DNA of 64,000 bases. Source: Novosphingobium decolorationis. Its GTDB lineage: Bacteria; Pseudomonadota; Alphaproteobacteria; Sphingomonadales; Sphingomonadaceae. This document shows positions 44,269 to 51,972 of the stretch, piece after piece (the stretch's first letter is position 1; every line of letters begins with the position of its first letter). Where the stretch lies: NCBI RefSeq assembly GCF_018417475.1, contig NZ_CP054856.1, positions 3,689,001 to 3,753,000 of the forward strand, in the 5' to 3' direction. The translations under genes were made by a program, and so were the position numbers. The notes beneath the pieces were generated by a model, which was given only the letters and a program-made list of their open reading frames with translations, did no database searches and was not told the DNA's origin.

Positions 44269-45261
44269 TCAGAACCAGGCCCTGAGGCCCGCGACCGCAA
44301 CCACCCGGTCGGGATCGTCTCCCACCGCGCGGGCATAGTCGGCGGTGGAGCCGAACTTCTTCTGCCATTCCACGCCCACGTAAGGCGCGAACTGGCGCGC
44401 GAATTCGTAGCGCAGGCGCACGCCCGCCTCGAGCGAGGTGAGCCCGCGTCCGGTGCCGCGCTCGGCGATCCGCTGAGCCGAGAACAGCGCTTCGGCGCGC
44501 GGTTGCAGGATCAGCCGCTGGGTCAGACGCTGGTCGGTTTCGGCCTCAAGGCGCGCGGTCAGCTCGCCCTTGGTCGACAGAAAGGCCTGCGCGGAGATGT
44601 CGAACATGTAGGGCGCGAGCCCCTCGACACCCAGGCTCACCTGCGTGCGGTCGGGATCCGGGCCCAGTTCCTGCCGCACGCCGGCCTGAAGATCGAACCA
44701 GGCGCCGATGGCGTGGCCCCACAGGACTTCGACTTCGGCGTCCTCGATGCCCTCACCAAAGGCCGCTTCGCCCTCGCTCTTGATCCACAGCCGATCGATG
44801 TCGCCGCCGGTGCGCAACGCGCCTTCCCACGAGAGGCCGTCGCTGCCCTTGCCCAGTTTCGCTTCCAACCGGTCGAGCATCACGATGGTGGTGCCCATGC
44901 CGCCCATCTCGTGCCGGACCATGTGCCGGGCGTGGGCCATGTCTTCGCCGGGGAAGTACGCATCGGCGGCATGCTCCGGCCCGGAGAACGCCTCGGGCGG
45001 GGGCGGGCCTTGCGGAATGTCCTGCGCCATCGATGGCGCGCCCGGGGCCATGGGCATGGCATGGCCCTGATGCGCGTCGTGCGAGTCATGCGCCTCGTGG
45101 GAAGGCATCGCCATACCCTCGTCGTGCTGCGAATGGTCCATGGCGTGGCTGGACATGTCATGACCGGACATATCATGAACGGAATGGTCCTGGGCCAGCA
45201 AGGGAGCCGGGATCAGCAGCGCGCCGGTGAGGGCGCCGATCAGGAAACGGGTTTTCCTCAT
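44269..45261 (-). CDS. copB: CopB outer-membrane copper resistance protein
   Basis: 330 aa from ATG 45261, overlapping the copA stop by four bases (ATGA). Signal peptide FLIGALTGALLIPAPLLAQ, then a Met/His-rich stretch (HDMSGHDMSSHAMDHSQHDEGM) that would bind copper, then an outer-membrane beta barrel (LWGHAIGAWFDLQAGVRQEL, VRLRYEFARQFAPYVGVEWQKKFG, with a final Phe). CopB family proteins sequester or exclude copper at the outer membrane together with CopA. Length is normal. Confidence 0.95.
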   Translation of the reverse strand: MRKTRFLIGALTGALLIPAPLLAQDHSVHDMSGHDMSSHAMDHSQHDEGMAMPSHEAHDSHDAHQGHAMPMAPGAPSMAQDIPQGPPPPEAFSGPEHAADAYFPGEDMAHARHMVRHEMGGMGTTIVMLDRLEAKLGKGSDGLSWEGALRTGGDIDRLWIKSEGEAAFGEGIEDAEVEVLWGHAIGAWFDLQAGVRQELGPDPDRTQVSLGVEGLAPYMFDISAQAFLSTKGELTARLEAETDQRLTQRLILQPRAEALFSAQRIAERGTGRGLTSLEAGVRLRYEFARQFAPYVGVEWQKKFGSTADYARAVGDDPDRVVAVAGLRAWF

Positions 45262-47048
45262 GCCGCACCTCCTTCCAGCGGGCGCACGGTGACGACGTTG
45301 AACATGCCGGACATCATGTGCAGCAGGAGGTGGCAGTGAAACGCCCAGTCGCCCGGCGCATCGGCGGTCACGTCGAAGGAGACCTTGCCCGCGGGCAGCA
45401 CGCTCACCGTGTGCTTGCGGGGCCGCCGCTTGCCCGCGCCGTTGACGAGATCGAAGAAGAAACCGTGCAGGTGGATCGGGTGCGTCATCATCGTCTCGTT
45501 GACGAGGGTGAAGCGCACGCGCTCGTTGTGGGCAAGTCGGATCGGCTCGACCATCTCGGAGAAACGCCGCCCGTCGAAGGACCACATGTAGCGTTCCATG
45601 TTGCCGGTGAGGTGGACCACGATCTCGCGCGTGGGCGGGGTGAGATCGTCGCGGTCTTCGGGCGTTTGCAGGTCGGTGTAGACGAGCACGCGGTGCTCCA
45701 CGTCATCAAGGCCCAGGCCCCGCTCGCCGGTGCGGTCGGTGGGCATGGGGGCCAGCATGTCGACGCCGGGTGTCAGTTCCACGCCGGGCGCGGTCGCGGG
45801 ATCGCGCATCGAATGGTTCATCTCCATCCCGCCATCACCGTGGTCCATGCCGTCCATGGCCGCCATGTCGTGGCCGGAATGGTCCGTTCCATCCATGTCT
45901 CCCATCCCCATGTCCTTCATGGTGAGACGTGGCGGTTGGCGTAAGGGGGGGACGGGCGCGACCATCCCGGCACGCGGTGCCAAGGTGGCGCGCGCAAAGC
46001 CCGAACGGTCGCTCGATTCCGCGATGATCGAGTAGGCACGCTCGTCCGGCGTCACCACCAGGTCGTAGGTCTCGGCGACGCCGATCTGGATCTCGTCGGT
46101 CTCGACGGGCGCGACGTCGCTGCCATCCGCCGCGATCACGGTGAAGGGGAGGCCGGGAATGCGCAGGTTGAAGATGGTCATGGCCGAGGCGTTGATGACG
46201 CGCAGGCGCACCCGCTCACCGGGGCGGAACAAGCCGGTCCAGTTCGCATCGGGGCCCTGACCGTTGATGAGATAGGTATAGGTCGCGCCGGTCACGTCGG
46301 CGATGTCCATGGGCGACATGCGCATGCGGCCCCAGGCGAGCTTCTGTTCCTGTGTCCAGGGTTTGCCCGAGGGGTTTTCGAACAGGGCCTGCTGCTGGAA
46401 GTTGTAGTAGTCCGGGCGGGCCTTGAGCTTGCGCCAGATTTCCATGGGCGGCGTGAAGCTCCAGTCCGAGAGCATGAGGATCATCTCGCGCTCGGTTTCC
46501 ACGCGCTCGCCGTGGGCGGGGTCGATCACCAGCGGGCCGAACAGGCCGGTTCCTTCCTGGCCGCCCGAATGGCTGTGGTACCAGTAGGTGCCCGACTGGC
46601 GCACGGGAAAGCGGTAGGTGAAGGTCTCGTGCGGGGCGATGCCGGGGAAGGTGACACCGGGCACGCCGTCCATCTGGAAGGGCAGCAGGATGCCGTGCCA
46701 GTGGATCGAGCTGTCGACATCGAGGTGGTTGGTGACGGCAAGCTCCACGTCCTGCCCCTCGCGCAGGCGGATGAGCGGGCCGGGCACCGTGCCGTTGACG
46801 GTGGTCGCGCTGGCGGTGCGCCCGCCCAGCGTGAAGGGCGTGCGCGCGATGGTGAGGGCGATGTGCTCGCCGCTCAGCGCACCCTCGGTCGTGGCGCCGG
46901 TTGCGGTGCCGGTCGCAGTAGAGGCGCCGTGGTGGTGGTGCGTCTGGGCGCGCGCCCAGTGGGGAAAGAGCAGCGAAGCCGCCGCGCCGCCGCCTGCGGT
47001 CAGCGCGCCGGCGAGCAGCGCACGCCGGTCATGGGGTGTCTGAAACAT
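45258..47048 (-). CDS. copA: CopA multicopper oxidase (copper resistance)
   Basis: 596 aa from ATG 47048 with GGAAGGA upstream. Tat-type signal (DRRALLAGALTAGGGAA). Oxidises periplasmic Cu(I). All multicopper-oxidase ligand motifs are seen: HWHG (about 116-119), YWYHSHSG (about 155), HPIHLHG (about 523) and HCHLLLHMM (about 571). A Met/His-rich loop at about 376-414 (MKDMGMGDMDG, DGMDHGDGGMEMNHSM) fits the CopA type. It is followed directly by copB. A small His-rich protein gene is upstream in the same direction. Confidence 0.96.
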   Translation of the reverse strand: MFQTPHDRRALLAGALTAGGGAAASLLFPHWARAQTHHHHGASTATGTATGATTEGALSGEHIALTIARTPFTLGGRTASATTVNGTVPGPLIRLREGQDVELAVTNHLDVDSSIHWHGILLPFQMDGVPGVTFPGIAPHETFTYRFPVRQSGTYWYHSHSGGQEGTGLFGPLVIDPAHGERVETEREMILMLSDWSFTPPMEIWRKLKARPDYYNFQQQALFENPSGKPWTQEQKLAWGRMRMSPMDIADVTGATYTYLINGQGPDANWTGLFRPGERVRLRVINASAMTIFNLRIPGLPFTVIAADGSDVAPVETDEIQIGVAETYDLVVTPDERAYSIIAESSDRSGFARATLAPRAGMVAPVPPLRQPPRLTMKDMGMGDMDGTDHSGHDMAAMDGMDHGDGGMEMNHSMRDPATAPGVELTPGVDMLAPMPTDRTGERGLGLDDVEHRVLVYTDLQTPEDRDDLTPPTREIVVHLTGNMERYMWSFDGRRFSEMVEPIRLAHNERVRFTLVNETMMTHPIHLHGFFFDLVNGAGKRRPRKHTVSVLPAGKVSFDVTADAPGDWAFHCHLLLHMMSGMFNVVTVRPLEGGAA

Positions 47049-47132
47049 GGGGTATCCTTCCGGCAGAGCCGGGTCTGAAATTCGAAATGCAAGGCAAGGT
47101 CCGGGCGCGCAGGTGCGGGCGGACTTCGAAGA

Positions 47133-47537
47133 TCAGACAGCCCGCGGAGGCGGGGGATCGAGCGGCGAGGCGTGCGAGGCGAGCGCGGCCATCGCGCGCG
47201 GCTGCGGGCGCTCACGGTGGAGCGGGCGCAGCGCCGGGGGCGCGGGAAGGTCGGGCAGGGCAAGCCCGGTTGCGGCCAGGCAGGAGGCCATGCAGTGCAG
47301 GTTCGCGAGCGGGGCCTTCCCATGGCCGGTGTCATGTCCCGCGCCGTGACCCGAGGTCTCGCAGCCGGTATGGGCCATGTCCATCGCGTGCGAAGGTGCG
47401 TGGTGGGCCTCTCCCGTGCCCGAAAGGACGGGCGACAGCGCAAGGCCAAGCGCAACCAGCGCGAACACCGCGATCCGGTGCGCAGAGGCAAGGCCTCCAC
47501 GGGAGCCGGACAGGAGAAGGGTAAGGGCGCGGTGCAT
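47133..47537 (-). CDS. Small His-rich periplasmic protein upstream of copA
   Basis: 134 aa from ATG 47537 (ATG 47576 adds 13 residues). Export signal from about residue 22 (RIAVFALVALGLALSPVLSG), then EAHHAPSHAMDMAHTGCETSGHGAGHDTGHG and LHCMASCLA. The His, Met and Cys pattern fits periplasmic copper binding, as does its place before copA. No family name is certain. It and copA-copB probably form one leftward operon. Confidence 0.72.
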   Translation of the reverse strand: MHRALTLLLSGSRGGLASAHRIAVFALVALGLALSPVLSGTGEAHHAPSHAMDMAHTGCETSGHGAGHDTGHGKAPLANLHCMASCLAATGLALPDLPAPPALRPLHRERPQPRAMAALASHASPLDPPPPRAV

Positions 47538-47639
47538 GATGCGTCCATCATATCCGCGAACGTGCTGCCTGCGCAATGTAAAGGAAGAAGGAAAAGAAGA
47601 TTTCCGAGGGCCATCGCCCTCGGGCTCCCCATACCGTCG

Positions 47640-47681
47640 ACCTCACCTTCCGCGCGCCAGGTTGGCCGAGAAAGGTGAGGT
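47640..47681. promoter_or_regulatory. Inverted repeat upstream of the copper operon
   Basis: ACCTCACCTT (47640-47649) and AAGGTGAGGT (47672-47681) are perfect 10-bp inverted arms with a 22-bp spacer. They lie between the copper genes and the end of the amidohydrolase gene. They could be a copper-regulator operator for the leftward operon or a terminator for the amidohydrolase. No T run follows, favouring an operator. Confidence 0.5.
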
Positions 47682-47726
47682 TGCCGGTTATGGGGTCAAG
47701 GGGTGATGCTCCCTTGAATCAATTGG

Positions 47727-49046
47727 TTATGATTCTTTAGCCTTGCCGTCTGCCTTCACGACATCGCCGCCCTTCATCACGAAGTCGACGTTCTCGAGCA
47801 GGGTGATGTCGGCGAAGGGATCGCCTTTGACCGCGACGAGATCGGCGTAGTGGCCGGGAGTGAGAGAGCCGACCACGTCGCTCGCACCCAGGAGGTCCGC
47901 GGCGTTGACGGTCGCCGCGCGGATCGCGTCGCGCGGGGTCATCCCGGCGCGCACGAGGAGGGCGAACTCCTTGGCGTTGGTGCCGTGGGGCGCCAGGCTC
48001 TGGTCGGTGCCGAAGGCGATCTTGACGCCCGCCTTGTAGGCACGGCCCAGGTTGCTCATCACGATCGGGCCGACTTCCAGCGCCTTGGCCGCGGCCGAGG
48101 GGTTGAGCGTTTCGGGGTGGGTCTTGGCGATCTGCACCACCGTCTCGGCGACGAGCAGCGTGGGTACGAGATAGGTGCCGTTGGCCTTCATCGCCTTGTC
48201 GGTCTCGGCATCGCCGAAGGAGCCGTGCTCGATGGAATCGACGCCCAGCTGCGAGGCGTGGAGGATCGCGGTCTTGCCGTGGGCGTGCGCGGCGACCTTG
48301 ATGCCCAGGCTATGGGCGGTGTCGACCACGGCCTTGATCTCGTCATCGGTCATGGTCTGGTGGTTGGGATCATCGCCGATCGAGAGGACGCCGCCGCTGG
48401 GCATGATCTTGATGAGGTTGACCCCGTCGCGGTGCATGCCGCGCACGATCTTGCGCGCTTCGATGGGCCCGTCGATGACACGGCCTTCGGAATGGAAGTC
48501 GAGCTCGGGGCTCATCCCGTTCTGCGGGTCGCCGTGGCCGCCGGTGGGGCCGAGCGGATAGCCCGAGACCCACATGCGCGGGCCTTCGATCTCGCCCGCC
48601 GCGATGGCCTTCTTGAGGCCGACGACGATGGATGTCTCGCCGCCCACGTCGCGGATGCTGGTGAAGCCGCCGAGCAGCGTGGCGCGCGCGTAGGCGACCG
48701 CTTCCAGCGCGGTGTCGATGTCGGTCTTCTGCGCACGTTCGGCAACCGGGTTCTTGCCGCTGTAGCCCATCGTTACGTGGTCGTGGGTGTCGATGAAGCC
48801 GGGGAGCACGGTCTCCCCCGAAAGGTCGATGACGTCGGCGCCCTCGCGGGTGACGAAACCGTCCTCGACCGCAACGATGCGGTCATCGGCAATGACGATG
48901 GAGACGTTGGAACGGGTCGCCTCGCCATCGAACAGGGTGCCGGCGTGGACAACGGTGTCGCGGGCCAATGCGCTCTGGCCAAGCGGGGCTAGGGCCAGGG
49001 CAACGAAGGGAAGGGCACAAAGAAGAGAGGTACGCGTGGGTCGCAT
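47727..49046 (-). CDS. Exported amidohydrolase (imidazolonepropionase-like)
   Basis: 439 aa from ATG 49046; signal peptide LLCALPFVALALAPLGQSALA. Metal-dependent hydrolase of the amidohydrolase superfamily with HxH at His88/His90 (FIDTHDHV), a probable Lys in LIKIMPSGG, HAHGKTAI and SIEHGSFGD His ligands, and the late Asp in AFGTDQS. Such exported enzymes in sphingomonads often act on dipeptides or modified amino acids. It follows the TonB-dependent receptor by 86 bp in the same direction, suggesting uptake and hydrolysis of the same substrate. The substrate is unknown. Confidence 0.9.
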   Translation of the reverse strand: MRPTRTSLLCALPFVALALAPLGQSALARDTVVHAGTLFDGEATRSNVSIVIADDRIVAVEDGFVTREGADVIDLSGETVLPGFIDTHDHVTMGYSGKNPVAERAQKTDIDTALEAVAYARATLLGGFTSIRDVGGETSIVVGLKKAIAAGEIEGPRMWVSGYPLGPTGGHGDPQNGMSPELDFHSEGRVIDGPIEARKIVRGMHRDGVNLIKIMPSGGVLSIGDDPNHQTMTDDEIKAVVDTAHSLGIKVAAHAHGKTAILHASQLGVDSIEHGSFGDAETDKAMKANGTYLVPTLLVAETVVQIAKTHPETLNPSAAAKALEVGPIVMSNLGRAYKAGVKIAFGTDQSLAPHGTNAKEFALLVRAGMTPRDAIRAATVNAADLLGASDVVGSLTPGHYADLVAVKGDPFADITLLENVDFVMKGGDVVKADGKAKES

Positions 49047-49132
49047 GGGGGTGGGAAAACTCCGGTTGGTCGCAGGAGGAAGGCGGCGGGGAGAAGGAGC
49101 TCTCCCCGCCGCGCCAATCCAAAGGTCTGGGA

Positions 49133-51442
49133 TCAGAACTTCTGGCGCACATTGACGCCGATGGTGCGCGGGGTGGCGCTGCTCACCAGCGTGCGCCCTT
49201 GCGCGATCGCGCTCGAGGTGGCGCGGGTGATCGCGGTCGCGTCGAGCAGGTTGGTCACGTAGAGGTAGGCGCCCCACGACTGGCCGGGGCCTTCCACGCC
49301 CAGGCGCGCGTTGACTAGGGCATAGTCCTCGACCTCGCGCGCGAAGGTGTAGTTGCGGCGGAAGTCCGACCACGAACCGCCCACGTAGTTGAAATCGACG
49401 CGGGCCATGCCGCCAAGGCTATCGGTCAGCGACCAGTCGTACTGCGCCGAGGCGCCGCCCATCCACTTGGGCACGTAGGGGATACGGTCGCCCTTGAGGC
49501 CCGAGGTCGCCGTCGCGCCGGTGTTCTGATCCTCGGACAGGGTTGCGTCGGTGTAGGTCACGTTGCCCTGAAGCGAGAGGCCATCGAGCAGCATCGCGTT
49601 CACTTCGGCCTCGACGCCCTTGACCGTCGCCTTGCCCGCATTGCCGAGGTAGGAGAACGCGCCGTTGGGCGTGCGCTGGGTGACCTGCATGTCGCTCCAG
49701 TCGATCCAGTAGGCATCGATGTTGAAGAGCACCGCGCGGTTGAACCAGCTGGTCTTGAGACCGACCTCGTAGTTCCAGAGGCTGTCCGAATTGTAGCCGG
49801 TGAGCGCGGCGTCGAGGCCGAGCACCTGGTTCGCACCGCCCGGGCGGTAGCCCTGCGAGGCTTCGGCGTAGAGCATCACGTCGGGCGTGAACTCGTACGA
49901 GCCGTTGAAGCGGAACACCCAGCCGTTCTCGGTCGAATTCACCGCGGTGGGCGGGGTGATGCGCGCACCCACGAGGATCGAGGGCACATCGGTGTAGCCC
50001 ACGATGTCCTTGTCGTAGTGGAAGTAGCGCGCACCGCCGGTCAGCTGCGCCCCTTCGAAGGGATGCAGCGTCACTTCGCCGTAGCCTGCAAGCTGGGTCA
50101 GTGAATCGTCGATGTGGCGCCCGGTCACGACCTGCAGCGGACGCACGATCTCACCCGAGGCGGGGTCGGTGTTCACCTGGGGGTTCCAGACCGCGATGCT
50201 GCGGTCCGACCAGAAGCCACCGATGGTCCAGTCGAGGATGCCGGTGGTGTTGGAGCTCAGGCGCAGCTCCCCGGTCCAGGCGTCCATTTCCTGCTGGGGA
50301 TAGAGCACCGAGTAGGACTGCCAGTCGACGTAGTCGTAGTAATCGGAAAGCTGGGTGTCGCTGCACGGGCTGCCTCCGCCCACGAGCGCGGCGCAGCGGC
50401 CTTCGCTGCGCTGGGCCTGCATGAAGCGCGAGACGTCGCTTGCCGAGGACAGTTCGCGGTGCATGTACGAACCCGAGGCCACGAACGTCGCGAAGTCGAA
50501 CTCGTAGGTCGACGCGATCGAGTAGAGCTCGGTGTCATCGACGATCGGCTGGCGGGTGTAGGCGTCGGAATTGAACTTGCCCGCTTCCTGGGTCCACAGC
50601 GGCGTGTCGGTGCGCGTGCGGTTGAGGAAGGTCGTGACATCGAAGGTCCAGCGCTCGGAGGGCTGCATGCGCAGCATCAGGCGTCCGCCATAGCTCTTGA
50701 GGACGTTGATGTCGTCGATGCCGAGCGCGGTGTTGTCGATGTAACCGTCCTGGCGCTTGTAGAAGCCGACCACGCGCACGCCGACCTTGTCGGTGGCGAG
50801 CGGCACGTTGAGCATGGCGCTGGCATCATAGTTCCAGCCGCCGTAGCGGGTGTTCGAAAGGCTGGCATCGACCGCGCTGCCAAGCCCTGTAAGGTCGGGC
50901 TTGTTGTAGATGATGCGAAGGGTGCCGCCCATCGAGCCTGCGCCGTAGAGCGTGCCCTGGGGGCCGCGCAGGACCTCGACGCGCTCGACGTCGAAGAGCT
51001 TGAGTTCGGGCGTCGAGCCACCCGCGTCGTTGCCCGCGCCGATCATGCCGGTCACCGGCGTCTCATCGTAGTAGGTGCCGATCATCGGCTCGCCCGAGCC
51101 CTGGATGCCGCGGATGACGACGCGGCGCTGCGAGGGGCCGCCGTCCACGAAGCTGAGGCCCGGCGCGCTTGCGGCCAGGTCGGCGATGTCCTGAACGCCG
51201 GAATTGGCCATGGTCTCGCCGGTGACGGCCGAGATCGAGATCGGCGTTTCCTGGATCGAGGTCGAACGCTTGAGCGCGGTCACCACGATGTCGGCGCCAA
51301 CGACGGTGTCGCCGTTCGTCGCGGCCTGCTCCTGGGCGCTGGCTTGCGGTGCCCAGGCCAGTGCGATCAGGCTGGCCGCGGTGAAGAGGCTCCGGCCCAT
51401 GGCGCGGGCCGACAATGTCGTGGTAGTATTCGTGAACACGGT
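49133..51442 (-). CDS. TonB-dependent outer-membrane receptor
   Basis: 769 aa with start chosen as GTG 51442 because AGGGGGA lies 5 bases upstream. A signal peptide follows (SLFTAASLIALAWAPQASAQ). The plug domain is complete: TPISISAVTGETMANSGVQDIADL, RVVIRGIQGSG, VEVLRGPQGTLYGAGSMGGTLRIIYNKP. The 22-strand barrel ends in VNVRQKF. The active importer of large or scarce nutrients, energised by TonB. Adjacent exported hydrolases point to peptide or plant-derived substrates. Divergent from the M14 peptidase gene; length is normal. Confidence 0.95.
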   Translation of the reverse strand, partial: TVFTNTTTTLSARAMGRSLFTAASLIALAWAPQASAQEQAATNGDTVVGADIVVTALKRSTSIQETPISISAVTGETMANSGVQDIADLAASAPGLSFVDGGPSQRRVVIRGIQGSGEPMIGTYYDETPVTGMIGAGNDAGGSTPELKLFDVERVEVLRGPQGTLYGAGSMGGTLRIIYNKPDLTGLGSAVDASLSNTRYGGWNYDASAMLNVPLATDKVGVRVVGFYKRQDGYIDNTALGIDDINVLKSYGGRLMLRMQPSERWTFDVTTFLNRTRTDTPLWTQEAGKFNSDAYTRQPIVDDTELYSIASTYEFDFATFVASGSYMHRELSSASDVSRFMQAQRSEGRCAALVGGGSPCSDTQLSDYYDYVDWQSYSVLYPQQEMDAWTGELRLSSNTTGILDWTIGGFWSDRSIAVWNPQVNTDPASGEIVRPLQVVTGRHIDDSLTQLAGYGEVTLHPFEGAQLTGGARYFHYDKDIVGYTDVPSILVGARITPPTAVNSTENGWVFRFNGSYEFTPDVMLYAEASQGYRPGGANQVLGLDAALTGYNSDSLWNYEVGLKTSWFNRAVLFNIDAYWIDWSDMQVTQRTPNGAFSYLGNAGKATVKGVEAEVNAMLLDGLSLQGNVTYTDATLSEDQNTGATATSGLKGDRIPYVPKWMGGASAQYDWSLTDSLGGMARVDFNYVGGSWSDFRRNYTFAREVEDYALVNARLGVEGPGQSWGAYLYVTNLLDATAITRATSSAIAQGRTLVSSATPRTIGVNVRQKF

Positions 51443-51972
51443 ATTCCCCCTGAATCCTCGGCGCGCGCTTTCTTTTGTTGCACGCGCGAAACCTGTTGAC
51501 CGCACAGCGCTGTGCGGCCGCCCTCATTCGGCGTTTTCGCTCTCCCCGCCCATGTATGTTGTCCCTTGAAGCGGCTTTGCCCCCGCAACCATGATGGCAG
51601 GACGTACATCGCTGGTTCCGATTGCACGGTTGAAGCCGGAATGGAAGAGGGGGCGGCGCAATAAAATATTGGCATGATCGCGTGTCGACTTGTTGCAGGG
51701 TGTTGCGATCACGGTGTTTTGCGCAATAAACGTGCATGGAGCCGCACATGGGCACATGGCTTTTCCTCATCAGGCGAGAAATCACCCGATCTGAGGTGGT
51801 CCGGCGTCCGGAAGGCGGACAAGTTTCGGGAAACGGGGTGAAAACCGGTTGCATTGAGGACGATCCGGCCCAAGGATACGCGCCGGGGGTGCAGACAGAT
51901 CGCGGGGCCATGACCCGGCCGCTTCCCGGCGGCCTGCCCACCGTCTGCACGACAGGGACAACAGGAGGCTTC
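51443..51972. promoter_or_regulatory. Divergent control region between TonB receptor and M14 peptidase
   Basis: 530 bp that must hold both promoters. It includes a perfect 18-bp palindrome CCGCACAGCGCTGTGCGG (51500-51517) and an AT-rich stretch (AATAAAATATTGGCATGAT, 51659-51677). The palindrome is a likely operator for coordinate control of both units. A rightward open frame across part of it is only an upstream extension of the peptidase frame without a start site. Confidence 0.55.
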
